Assembly (NCBI GenBank): GCA_963763885.1
Contig: CAVXQD010000003.1
Location: forward strand, 434,001-498,000
Reading direction: 5' to 3'
Length of the DNA stretch: 64,000 nt
DNA from: JANNBN01 sp963763885
GTDB taxonomy: Bacteria > Actinomycetota > Acidimicrobiia > Acidimicrobiales > JANYDT01
Shown: piece by piece, positions 25,442-33,558 of the stretch
Layout of the letters: each line of letters opens with the position of its first letter
How positions within the stretch are numbered: position 1 is the first letter of the stretch
Made by a program: the position numbers and the translations under genes
Notes under the pieces: generated by a model
Database searches by the model: none
Seen by the model: the letters and a program-made list of their open reading frames with translations, nothing else
What the model was told of the DNA's origin: nothing

Positions 25442-27090
25442 GGTGTGTCTTCCAAACCTGCCGTGCGATGCGACAGCGTGCCATCGGGGTTCATGGTTGT
25501 GACGATGCGCTTGGCCCAGTCCTGCGACGTGTCGGGGTGATCCTCGCGCCAGTGACACCCGCGGCTCTCCGTGCGTTGCGTTGCGGCGGCCAACATCGCA
25601 GCAGCGACTGTTGCAACGTTGGTTGCTTCCCAACCGGCTCGTCCCGCGTCGGGGTGAGCACCGGCGCGATGCGACGCCAACTGCACGTCGGCCTCGGCGA
25701 GACCCTCTGCGGTGCGCCGGACTGCTGCGTGTCGGCTCATGGTTGTTGCGATGGCGGTGCGTGCCATGCCCCACAAAGTGGTGCCGCCGGGAGCGAGGTC
25801 GGCTTCGGATGGCTCTTCAGAACCGGGCAGGTTGAGTGTGAGTTGTGCGCCAACCCGCTCGCCGTAGACGAGTCCTTCCAGTAACGAGTTACTGGCCAAA
25901 CGGTTGGCGCCGTGGACGCCGGTGCAGGCGGTTTCGCCGACCGCATACAGCCCGTTGAGCGAGCTGCGTCCCAACCGGTCTGTCCACACACCACCGCATG
26001 CGAAATGCTCACCAGGTGCAACCGGGATTGGGTCCGTCACGGGGTCGATGCCTCGGTCTCGGCATGCCTTCAAGATGTTGGGGAAGCGAGCTTCCAACGT
26101 TGCTTTGCCAATGCGGGTGGCGTCGAGGAACACGTGGTCGTCGATACCGCCCGGTGCTTCTGCCATGCGAATGGAAATGGCCTTAGCGACCACATCTCGT
26201 GGGGCGAGGTCGGCGAGCGGATGCACTCCCTCCATCACCCTGCGCCCGGTTGCGTCGAGCAGCACAGCACCTTCGCCGCGGACGGCTTCGGACACCAACA
26301 CCTGCTGACCGCGGGCGTTGGGGCCCGCGTAAAAGACGGTGGGGTGGAACTGGACAAATTCGACGTCGGCAACCGCTGCACCTGCGCGCAACGCGGCGGC
26401 GATACCGTCGCCTGTGGCCACAGGCGGGTTGGTTGTTGCAGCGAACACCTGGCCCACGCCGCCGCTGGCAAGCACAACACCACGCGCACGTACAATCCCG
26501 ACCGACTCTGCTCCATCGACGAGAACCGATGCCTTGACGCCGACACAGCGTGACCCGTCGGCAGAGCGCAGCAGATCGACAACAAACCCGTTCTCGATCA
26601 CCGTGACGGAGCTGCGTTCAAGCTCGGCAATAAGCGCGCGTTGTACTTCGGCTCCCGTTGCGTCACCTCCGGCGTGCACGATGCGAGCCACCCCGTGGCC
26701 GCCCTCACGCGTAAGGGACAGTTCCCCGTTTGGCTTGTGGTCAAGCTTGGCGCCATACCCAATGAGACGGGCCAACTGGGTTGGACCCTCTTCGACCAGT
26801 ATTCGCACAGCGTGTTCGCTGCACAAACCAGCACCGGCAACCATGGTGTCCAAGTAATGGGCATCGGTGGTGTCTGCCACGTCGATGACCGCAGCAATGC
26901 CACCCTGGGCCCACGACGTGGAGCCAGCATCAAGCGCGGCTTTGGTGATGAGCAACACACTGCCGGTTCGTGCTGCCGACAACGCAACCATGATGCCTGC
27001 AACACCGGAACCGATCACCACAACATCGGCCGAACGTTCCCATGCAGGACCTGGTGCCCACAGGCGCGCGGGCAGATGGATGGGGGGCAT
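25438..27090 (-). CDS. nadB: L-aspartate oxidase
   Basis: A 550-residue flavoenzyme that oxidises L-aspartate to iminoaspartate, the first step of de novo NAD synthesis. The N-terminal FAD fold has VVVIGSGVAGIMVALSAA, followed by STSWAQGGIAAV. The active-site region has EFVQFHPTVFYAG, HFACGGVWTDRLGRSSLNGL and GETACTGVHGANRLASNSLL. The C-terminal helical domain is present. The ATG at 27090 shares a base with the stop codon of nadA, so translation is coupled. Confidence 0.95.
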   Translation of the reverse strand: MPPIHLPARLWAPGPAWERSADVVVIGSGVAGIMVALSAARTGSVLLITKAALDAGSTSWAQGGIAAVIDVADTTDAHYLDTMVAGAGLCSEHAVRILVEEGPTQLARLIGYGAKLDHKPNGELSLTREGGHGVARIVHAGGDATGAEVQRALIAELERSSVTVIENGFVVDLLRSADGSRCVGVKASVLVDGAESVGIVRARGVVLASGGVGQVFAATTNPPVATGDGIAAALRAGAAVADVEFVQFHPTVFYAGPNARGQQVLVSEAVRGEGAVLLDATGRRVMEGVHPLADLAPRDVVAKAISIRMAEAPGGIDDHVFLDATRIGKATLEARFPNILKACRDRGIDPVTDPIPVAPGEHFACGGVWTDRLGRSSLNGLYAVGETACTGVHGANRLASNSLLEGLVYGERVGAQLTLNLPGSEEPSEADLAPGGTTLWGMARTAIATTMSRHAAVRRTAEGLAEADVQLASHRAGAHPDAGRAGWEATNVATVAAAMLAAATQRTESRGCHWREDHPDTSQDWAKRIVTTMNPDGTLSHRTAGLEDTP

Positions 27091-28148
27091 CACTCGCCGC
27101 CGCGTGACGGCTGGCCGATGGCGATCATGCGCTCGACCGAGGACCGTGCGCGGTCTGCGATGTCTGTAGCGACCTCGATCTCCCACACGCCGGCGCGCAA
27201 GCACGCGAGCAGCTTCTCTGGTGTGATCATCTTCATGTAGTGGCAGCTGGCACGGTCGTTCATGGGGATGAACTTGGTGGTGCTGTTGAGGTTTTCCAAT
27301 TGGTGGATGATGCCGATCTCGGTTGCGACCAGCATTTCTTTGGCTTGCGTATCTTCGGCAAGTTTCACCATGCCGCCGGTGGAGAGCACGTGCGTGCGTT
27401 CCTTGGGGAGGTCGCCGTTGGAAGCCATCCACAAGATGGACGTGGTGCAACCGCACTCGGGGTGGACCATCACCTCGGCGTCGGGGTGGGCAGCAACCTT
27501 GTCTCTGACGTCTTGAGGCGAGATGCCCGCGTGCACGTGACACTCGCCCATCCATATGTGGATGTTTTCCCTGCCCGTTTGGCGTTTGACATGCGCGCCA
27601 AGGAATTGGTCTGGGAGGAACAGGATCTCGGTGTCTTCCGGAATGCTGCGCACCACATCGGCGGCGTTGGACGACGTGCAACAGATATCGCTTTCGGCTT
27701 TCACCGCCGCTGAGGTGTTGACGTAGGCAACTACAACTGCACCGGGATGCTCGGCCTTCCATGCACGCAGTTCGTCAGCGGTGATGGTGTCTGCCAGCGA
27801 ACAACCTGCTGCCAGATCGGGGAGGAGTACTCGCTTCTGCGGGCTGAGGATCTTTGCGGTCTCAGCCATGAAGTGCACGCCACAGAAGATGATCTCTGGC
27901 GCATCGGTTTGCGCCGCAATGCGAGACAGGTAGAGCGAATCACCCACGTAGTCGCCGATGTCTTGGATCTCGGGGACCATGTAGTTATGGGCGAGGATGA
28001 CGGCGTTGCGTTGCTTCGCCAGCGCCTTCACCTCTGCAGCCCACTCTGTGAACTGCGCATCGGTCAACGTGCGGCCCGGACCTGCCACCCGAAGCGGGAT
28101 GCGCGTTGGTTCGGTTCCGACAGGGGGTGCGGTGGTGTCGCCAGCCAT
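27090..28148 (-). CDS. nadA: Quinolinate synthase
   Basis: A 352-residue enzyme that condenses iminoaspartate with dihydroxyacetone phosphate using a 4Fe-4S cluster. Conserved segments are AVILAHNYMVPEIQDIGDYV, IIFCGVHFMAETAKIL, VAYVNTSAAVKAESDICCTS and VMVHPECGCTTS; the three cluster cysteines lie within FCGVH, ICCTS and ECGC. The ATG at 28148 was chosen because homology begins shortly after it. It is the first gene of the nadABC operon; a four-arm inverted repeat lies just upstream at 28184-28260. Confidence 0.95.
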   Translation of the reverse strand: MAGDTTAPPVGTEPTRIPLRVAGPGRTLTDAQFTEWAAEVKALAKQRNAVILAHNYMVPEIQDIGDYVGDSLYLSRIAAQTDAPEIIFCGVHFMAETAKILSPQKRVLLPDLAAGCSLADTITADELRAWKAEHPGAVVVAYVNTSAAVKAESDICCTSSNAADVVRSIPEDTEILFLPDQFLGAHVKRQTGRENIHIWMGECHVHAGISPQDVRDKVAAHPDAEVMVHPECGCTTSILWMASNGDLPKERTHVLSTGGMVKLAEDTQAKEMLVATEIGIIHQLENLNSTTKFIPMNDRASCHYMKMITPEKLLACLRAGVWEIEVATDIADRARSSVERMIAIGQPSRGGE

Positions 28149-28183
28149 GGCCAACAACTTAGATGCCCGGTGAACCTCCCAAA

Positions 28184-28260
28184 GTTGTGCCGGCGAATAC
28201 GAGGTTGTGCCGGAAAATACGACCGTAATTCCCGGCACATGGTCGAATATCCCGGCACGA
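28184..28260. repeat. Double inverted repeat, TTGTGCCGG family, copy 2
   Basis: Arms GTTGTGCCGG at 28184 and GGTTGTGCCGG near 28203 face arms ATTCCCGGCACA (about 28228) and ATATCCCGGCACG (about 28247). Spacing within each pair is 20 bases. It resembles the element at 17447-17528. It occupies most of the gap between the end of the short-chain dehydrogenase gene and the start of nadA, so it could terminate the upstream operon. Confidence 0.8.
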
Positions 28261-28286
28261 TATCGGCGGGGCCGCCAAAGTCTCCG

Positions 28287-29030
28287 TTATGCGGTCATGC
28301 CGCCGTCCACGATGAACTCCGAACCGGTGGAGTAACTCGACTCGTCCGATGCCAGGAACAGCACGAGGCGCGCGACCTCGATGGCCTGTGCTTCTCTGCC
28401 GAGTGGAATGCGAGCATCGACGGCTTCGCGAACGCCCAACTGGTCCAACGTCTCCAGCATGTCGGTTGCGATGATGCCTGGGTGGACCGAGTTGACCCTG
28501 ATGCCGTGCGGGGCGAGCTCGCGCGCTGCGGACTTCGTCATGCCTCGCACCGCAAACTTCGACGCGTTGTATGCCCCGAACGAGGCGGCACCTGTCAACC
28601 CGGCAATGGAAGAGATGTTGACGATGGAGCCTTTGGTCTGGTGCTCGACCATATGACGGGCCACGGACTGCATGCCCAGCCAGACCCCCACCAGGTTGAT
28701 GTCAATGATGCGACGGAAGTCAGCTTCGGGTGCGCTGAGCAACGGCGTGGGGGAGAAGATGCCTGCGTTGTTGACCAACACGTCGATGCGGTCATGGTCA
28801 GCAACTGCCGTCTTGGCGACCAGCTCCCATTCCTCTGCATTGCTTACATCAAGCCGGTGGTAGCTGGCCTTTGGTCCTAAGCGCGCAGCCATTTCGACGC
28901 CTGCGTCGTCTCGCACGTCGGTGAGGATCACGGTGGCGCCTTCCCCAATGAACAACTCTGCCTCTACGGCGCCCTGTCCGCGCGCAGCGCCAGAGATGAG
29001 GACAACCTTGCCTTCCAAGCGGCCGCTCAT
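28287..29030 (-). CDS. Short-chain dehydrogenase/reductase (SDR), classical type
   Basis: A 247-residue NAD(P)-dependent oxidoreductase. The cofactor motif is GAARGQGAVEAELF, with VLVNNAGIFSP for the fold. The catalytic residues are in SSIAG and YNASKFAV (Tyr and Lys three apart), and PHGIRVNSVHPGII follows. DVRDDAG suggests NAD over NADP. It most resembles 3-alpha/20-beta-hydroxysteroid dehydrogenase-like SDRs, but the substrate is uncertain. It overlaps by 4 bases with the esterase gene upstream, so they form an operon acting on esters or alcohols. Confidence 0.92.
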   Translation of the reverse strand: MSGRLEGKVVLISGAARGQGAVEAELFIGEGATVILTDVRDDAGVEMAARLGPKASYHRLDVSNAEEWELVAKTAVADHDRIDVLVNNAGIFSPTPLLSAPEADFRRIIDINLVGVWLGMQSVARHMVEHQTKGSIVNISSIAGLTGAASFGAYNASKFAVRGMTKSAARELAPHGIRVNSVHPGIIATDMLETLDQLGVREAVDARIPLGREAQAIEVARLVLFLASDESSYSTGSEFIVDGGMTA

Positions 29031-30154
29031 TTGGCAACCGATGCAAGGCCAAGACCGGACCGCAGCGCAGCCACCGCGTCGTCCATCATTGCTTTGGTGC
29101 TTGGCCACAACGCTTCCATGCCGAAGCAGGTGTGGATCATGCCTGGGTAGTTAATATGCGTACAGGGTACCCCTGCGTCCTGAAGAGCTTGAGCGTATGC
29201 GGCACCTTCGTCTCGTAACGGGTCGAACTCGCAGGTGAGCAACAACGCTGGAGGAAGTCCGTGGAGTTTGCCCAGCAACGGGCTGCGCCTGGCGTCGGAT
29301 GGATCGACGCCGGGGGAGTACATGAGATCGAACCAGTCCATTCCAGCTTTGGTGAGGTAGTAGCCCTGCGCGTTGTCACGGATGCTGGGATAGTCGCCCC
29401 GTACGTCGGTTGCCGGGTAGACCAGTAGTTGAAACCGTAACGGCGAGTTGCCCTCGTCTCGCAACACTTGAGCTGCTACGGCGGTGAGGTTGCCGCCTGC
29501 CGAATCCCCACCCAAGGCAATCGCTCCCGGATCGATGCCCAGTTCGGCCGCGTTTTGGCTGACCCACCGAACCGCAGCGACCGTGTCATCGATAGCTGCT
29601 GGGAAGGGATGCTCTGGTGCCAGCCGATACTCCACCGAGATCACCACAACTCCCGCCCGCTGTGCCATGACTGCGCAGCGTGTGTTGTCCGACTCGATGC
29701 TTCCGATTGTCCAGCCTCCTCCGTGCACCCACACCAACGCCGGCAGGGTGCCTGCTGAAGGGCGATAGATCCGGATAGGGAGCGGCCGAGTGGTGAACGG
29801 AGGGATCGGAGTTGAACCCGAGGTGGAGCGACCCGTCGAACTAGGGAGCGGCCGAGTGGTGAACGGAGGGATCGGAGTTGAACCCGAGGTGGAGCGACCC
29901 GTCGAACTAGGGAGCGGCCGAGTGGTGAACGGAGGGATCGGAGTTGAACCCGAGGTGGAGCGACCCGTCGAACTAGGGAGCGGCCCGGGAATGCTGCGAT
30001 CCTCGATGGAATGCAGCGCCGGTGCAGGGCCGGCAAGTTTCGCGAAGGTCTCGTAGCCAGCCCGCACATCGGCTACTGGCACGGTTCCTGTGGCGGGGCG
30101 GTCGGGATTGTTGACCACGGCAAGGATGGGTTCCAGTTCAGGCAACACGGGCAT
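29027..30154 (-). CDS. HSL-family alpha/beta hydrolase (esterase/lipase) with a 66-residue repeat insertion
   Basis: A 375-residue esterase of the hormone-sensitive-lipase family. The oxyanion motif VHGGGW and the nucleophile elbow GGDSAGGN are intact, as are the Asp region CEFDPLRDEG and the His region PGMIHTCFG. Between IPGPLP and IRIYRP, where relatives run on directly, there are three 22-residue repeats (STGRSTSGSTPIPPFTTRP unit) encoded by 198 bases of the interspersed repeat. The insertion keeps frame and sits in an N-terminal segment before the core fold, so activity may survive. It is co-transcribed with the SDR gene downstream. Confidence 0.9.
   Translation of the reverse strand: MPVLPELEPILAVVNNPDRPATGTVPVADVRAGYETFAKLAGPAPALHSIEDRSIPGPLPSSTGRSTSGSTPIPPFTTRPLPSSTGRSTSGSTPIPPFTTRPLPSSTGRSTSGSTPIPPFTTRPLPIRIYRPSAGTLPALVWVHGGGWTIGSIESDNTRCAVMAQRAGVVVISVEYRLAPEHPFPAAIDDTVAAVRWVSQNAAELGIDPGAIALGGDSAGGNLTAVAAQVLRDEGNSPLRFQLLVYPATDVRGDYPSIRDNAQGYYLTKAGMDWFDLMYSPGVDPSDARRSPLLGKLHGLPPALLLTCEFDPLRDEGAAYAQALQDAGVPCTHINYPGMIHTCFGMEALWPSTKAMMDDAVAALRSGLGLASVAK
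29777..29985. repeat. Three 66-bp tandem repeat units inserted in frame in the esterase gene
   Basis: AGGGAGCGGCC recurs at 29777, 29843, 29909 and 29975, exactly 66 bases apart, so three complete units plus the 11-base flank are present. Removing 198 bases restores a continuous esterase sequence. Each unit contains the interspersed-repeat core (on the minus strand, CGCTCCACCTCGGGTTCAAC), but with TTCAACTCCGATCCCTCCG in place of the shorter intergenic form, giving a length divisible by three and no stop. Confidence 0.93.
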
Positions 30155-30272
30155 GTATGGACCGTACCGCTGTGAGGGTGCGATTTCTCGAATCAGACAC
30201 GGGATCAGCCCCGACACTCCCGACCCGGCCGATGCCACGAAGCGTGGCCTTCCCTCTGGTTGACTAGTTGCT

Positions 30273-31748
30273 GTGGAAACCTTCGCCGTACAGGTAGAAC
30301 GCGCCCTGGCGGCGGTCATTGGGGACCACCTTGCCCCGCCCCGGATGGCCGTTGGCCGGGTGGAGAACGGCGCCGTGACGCATTTCCACGGTCACGACGC
30401 TGACGAGAACACTCAGTTCCGGATTGCGTCGATGACGAAGAGCTTCACAGCGGCGGCCGTCCTTCACATTCGCGACGCAGGGCTGTGGCGCTTGGACGAC
30501 CAGATCAGCCGTTGGGTGCCGGAAACCATCGACCTGGTTGGTCCCACCACAGATTCGCCTCCCATCACTCTGCGCCACCTCATGTCTATGTCGGCAGGTA
30601 TGTCCACAGATGATCCGTGGGGAGACCGCCTGTTAAACCTCGACCCGGCAGGCTTCGGCACGCTGCTGCGCGCACCCGCGATGTTTGCGACGGTGCCTGG
30701 TACTGCCATGCAGTACTCCAACTACGGATACGCGCTCTTGGGCGAAGCGATCCTCCGTGCGACGCGACGCACACCCCAGCGCTACATCACTGATGAACTC
30801 TTGACCCCGCTGGGCCTTCACCACACCACGTGGACAGCAATCGATGGTCACGACGCCGCCGGCCCGGCGCCGCGCACCGAAAACGTGCACGAACTGGAAC
30901 CGCTTGGCGACGGCGCGTTTGCGCCCATGGGTGGCCTGTGGTCAACCGTCACCGATCTGGCGAAGTGGGTGAACTTCCTTGCTGATGCGTTCCCGGCGCG
31001 AGACGGAGCTGATTCGCCAATCCTGTGTCGTGCCACTCGACGGGAGATGCAACAGGCACAGACCTCGTGGCCTCCGCATATAGATGACACTCCCCGCGGA
31101 CCGCGGATCTACGAGTTGGCCTACGGGTTTGGGCTCATGATCAACGAGCACCCCACAATGGGCAAACTGGTGAACCACTCCGGAGGCCTTCCCGGTTATG
31201 GATCCAACATGCGTTGGTCTGTCGACGCCGGAGTCGGGTTTGTTGCGTTGGCCAACCGAACGTATGCGCCCATGCGACCGCTCACGCTGGAGCTGATCGA
31301 GTCGGCCGCTCACGAAGGAGCGTTTGCTGCGCAGGAGCGCCGTTGGCCGACCGACACCCGAGCGCTTCGGACAGCCGGAGACCAGCTGATCAACGCGATT
31401 CTGCGGGCGGATGGTCCGTGCCTGGATGGCATCAACTTTGCGTTCAACGTGGTTCTGGACAACCCTCTGGCATTTCGTGAGGCCGGTGCGCTTGCGGTTC
31501 TGAATACCGCAGGAGGTGCTGCTTCCTTGGGGTCCGCCGAGTACTGGGAGCTCACCCCCGTTTCCGCAACGCAAGGTGATTTCACAACGCAGACCAATTC
31601 ACACACGCTCAAACTCACGGTCCTGTTGAACCCAGAAGTGCCGCCGTTGATACAGCGATTCGAGTTCGTCGCCACAGCCCGTCCCGAGCGCGCGCGCTCC
31701 GAGACCGCGGAAACTTCGGCCGGTCCCGATAGCCTGACGGTGACATGA
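30273..31748 (+). CDS. Serine hydrolase, beta-lactamase (class C) family
   Basis: A 491-residue penicillin-binding-protein/beta-lactamase-fold hydrolase. SMTK (SxxK) near residue 53 holds the nucleophile, YSNYGYALLGE gives the Tyr-x-Asn motif, and VNHSGGLPGYGS is the third motif. A long C-terminal domain (about 370-491), beta-rich by composition, is as seen in esterase EstB-like or D-aminopeptidase-like members. No signal peptide is evident, so a cytoplasmic esterase or peptidase is more likely than antibiotic resistance. The GTG start gives the usual N terminus. Its stop overlaps the methyltransferase start by 4 bases. Confidence 0.88.
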   Translation: METFAVQVERALAAVIGDHLAPPRMAVGRVENGAVTHFHGHDADENTQFRIASMTKSFTAAAVLHIRDAGLWRLDDQISRWVPETIDLVGPTTDSPPITLRHLMSMSAGMSTDDPWGDRLLNLDPAGFGTLLRAPAMFATVPGTAMQYSNYGYALLGEAILRATRRTPQRYITDELLTPLGLHHTTWTAIDGHDAAGPAPRTENVHELEPLGDGAFAPMGGLWSTVTDLAKWVNFLADAFPARDGADSPILCRATRREMQQAQTSWPPHIDDTPRGPRIYELAYGFGLMINEHPTMGKLVNHSGGLPGYGSNMRWSVDAGVGFVALANRTYAPMRPLTLELIESAAHEGAFAAQERRWPTDTRALRTAGDQLINAILRADGPCLDGINFAFNVVLDNPLAFREAGALAVLNTAGGAASLGSAEYWELTPVSATQGDFTTQTNSHTLKLTVLLNPEVPPLIQRFEFVATARPERARSETAETSAGPDSLTVT

Positions 31749-32668
31749 CCCAGGACAAGCGGCGTCGGCCAACGAGCACCTCAGCCTTCGGTGCCAGCCG
31801 ACGAGAAGGTCACGACGCAACAGACTTCTACGCCCGTTTCAACGCGCCCGTGCTGTCCGACGACGACACCATCAACCAGTGTCCGGTGGCTGATTCCATC
31901 GTTGTGGGCGACTCGCGCGCCATGCAGCAGGTGCCAGACAACTGTGTTGCGCTGGTTGTTACCTCGCCGCCGTACTTCGCCGGTAAGGCCTACGAGCAGG
32001 CGCTTGGCGAGGGTGGGATCCCGTCAACGTACGTGGAGTTCCTGCAGATGCTCGAAGCAGTATTTGCCGAATGTGTCCGTGTGCTGGAGCCTGGCGGGCG
32101 TCTGGCAATCAATGTGGCCAACCTCGGCAGGAAACCGTATCGGTCCTTGTCCAGTGACGTGACCGCAATCCTGCAGGACCGTTTGGGTCTGCTGTTACGC
32201 GGCGAGATCCTGTGGCAGAAAGCTGAAGGCGCTGGCAACAACTGTGCATGGGGGTCGTTCCAATCCGCGTCTAACCCGGTGTTGCGAGACCTCACGGAAC
32301 GGGTCATTGTGGCTTCGAAGGGCAGATTTGATCGAGCGCACAGCAGGGCCGAACGGGCGAAGCTTGGGCTGCCCCACGTGGACACCATCACCAAAGAAGC
32401 GTTTATGGAGTCCACGCTTGACGTGTGGAAGATGCGGCCAGAGTCCGCCAAACGGGTTGGGCACCCGGCACCTTTCCCCGTTGCCCTACCCGAACGGCTT
32501 ATTCAGCTGTACACATATGAAAACGATGTAGTTCTGGACCCGTTTATGGGTGCTGGTTCAACCGCTGTAGCAGCTGTCCGAACCGGAAGACGCTACCTCG
32601 GGTTCGACACTGACGAGACGTATGTCGAGCTCGCTCGTCGGCGGGTTGCAGACGAGCGAGCGTTGTAA
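31745..32668 (+). CDS. Orphan site-specific DNA methyltransferase (beta class)
   Basis: A 307-residue amino-methyltransferase. The catalytic motif TSPPY is at 73-77 and the AdoMet-binding DPFMGAGST at about 265-273; the order catalytic-before-cofactor marks the beta class. TSPPY is more common in N4-cytosine enzymes, though N6-adenine modification cannot be excluded. The target-recognition region is about 90-230. No restriction endonuclease gene is adjacent, so it acts alone, perhaps in gene regulation or repair strand-marking. It is translationally coupled to the serine hydrolase gene upstream. Confidence 0.88.
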   Translation: MTQDKRRRPTSTSAFGASRREGHDATDFYARFNAPVLSDDDTINQCPVADSIVVGDSRAMQQVPDNCVALVVTSPPYFAGKAYEQALGEGGIPSTYVEFLQMLEAVFAECVRVLEPGGRLAINVANLGRKPYRSLSSDVTAILQDRLGLLLRGEILWQKAEGAGNNCAWGSFQSASNPVLRDLTERVIVASKGRFDRAHSRAERAKLGLPHVDTITKEAFMESTLDVWKMRPESAKRVGHPAPFPVALPERLIQLYTYENDVVLDPFMGAGSTAVAAVRTGRRYLGFDTDETYVELARRRVADERAL

Positions 32669-32707
32669 CAGTTGTAATCGTCGAAACGACAGACTTCGGA
32701 ACGAGAG

Positions 32708-33355
32708 TTACGGAGCCGAAGTCTCGGTTGGAGCCGGCGCGGTGTCGGTCGGTGACGCTGGTGGCATAAGGACCTTATCGATGACATGAATCACGCCATT
32801 GGAAGCCTTCACGTCGGCGGTTGTGACCGTGGCGTCGTTCACCATCACCTTGCCGTCAGCAACGCTGACCGTCAGCACGGAGCCTTCGACAGTCGGCACC
32901 TCTCCAGGCTTTACATCGGCAGCCATGACCCCGCCCGAGACAACGTGGTAGGTGAGCACCTTGACGAGCAGGTCTTTGTCGGCGGCAAGCGCATCAAGTG
33001 TTTCCTTCGGTACGGCAGCAAACGCTGCGTCGGTCGGCGCGAAAACGGTGAATGGACCAGCGCCCTTCAACGTCTCGACCAAGCCTGCATCGGTCAGCAG
33101 CTTTGCCAGAGTGGTGAAACTTCCGGCAGCAACGGCTGTGTCGACAATGTCAACCAGCGCTGCAGGTGCAGACGTTTCTGTGGCAGCAGCTGCGGCCGTC
33201 GTTTCGGTAGCAGCAACGGTTTCTGTTGGGGTAACCGTGGTCTCGACAACTGCGACAGTGTCGGCGCTCTCGGTCGATGCTTCAGATCCGCACGCGGCAA
33301 GGCCGACGACGGAGGTGAGAGCGATAGTGAGGATGGAAAGTGAGCGTGAACGCAT
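32708..33355 (-). CDS. Fasciclin-domain lipoprotein
   Basis: A 215-residue surface lipoprotein. The signal peptide ends with lipobox GLAAC (Cys near residue 22). A Thr/Glu/Ala-rich linker (about 25-68) leads into one fasciclin (FAS1) domain: IVDTAVAAGSFTTLAKLLTD, GPFTVFAPTDAAFAAVP, LTYHVVSGGV and NGVIHVIDKVLMPP. A short Pro/Thr tail ends the protein. FAS1 domains mediate adhesion. AGGAGA precedes the ATG at 33355 at good spacing. The upstream region contains a CA dinucleotide tract. Confidence 0.92.
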   Translation of the reverse strand: MRSRSLSILTIALTSVVGLAACGSEASTESADTVAVVETTVTPTETVAATETTAAAAATETSAPAALVDIVDTAVAAGSFTTLAKLLTDAGLVETLKGAGPFTVFAPTDAAFAAVPKETLDALAADKDLLVKVLTYHVVSGGVMAADVKPGEVPTVEGSVLTVSVADGKVMVNDATVTTADVKASNGVIHVIDKVLMPPASPTDTAPAPTETSAP

Positions 33356-33497
33356 GAGGGTCTCCTGTGGGGTGGTGGTGCGCACGTCGAAGCGGTGCCG
33401 CCAAGGGGGACGACCGCGCTTCGACGTTGCTGGAGAGCTATTCGGAGCGATGCGTCGGTTGGATTTGAACTCAGATGAATCACCGAATGCCATCCGT

Positions 33498-33519
33498 CAC
33501 ACACACACACACACACACC
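33498..33519. repeat. CA dinucleotide tract, 11 units
   Basis: Eleven uninterrupted CA units lie between the end of the C69 peptidase gene and the fasciclin lipoprotein gene, about 143 bases upstream of the latter's start. Such a tract is rare in high-GC bacteria and prone to slippage. In this position length change could alter promoter spacing or transcript leader of the surface protein. Confidence 0.95.
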
Positions 33520-33558
33520 AGAACCCACGGTCTGCTGCGTTTCGCTGATCGGTCCGGT

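Noticed and set aside
30273..31748. Antibiotic-resistance beta-lactamase
   Set aside because: The fold motifs are shared with many esterases and peptidases; there is no signal peptide and no resistance context.
31745..32668. Restriction-modification or other defence system
   Set aside because: Only a lone methyltransferase is present; no nuclease, helicase or toxin-antitoxin partner lies within several genes.
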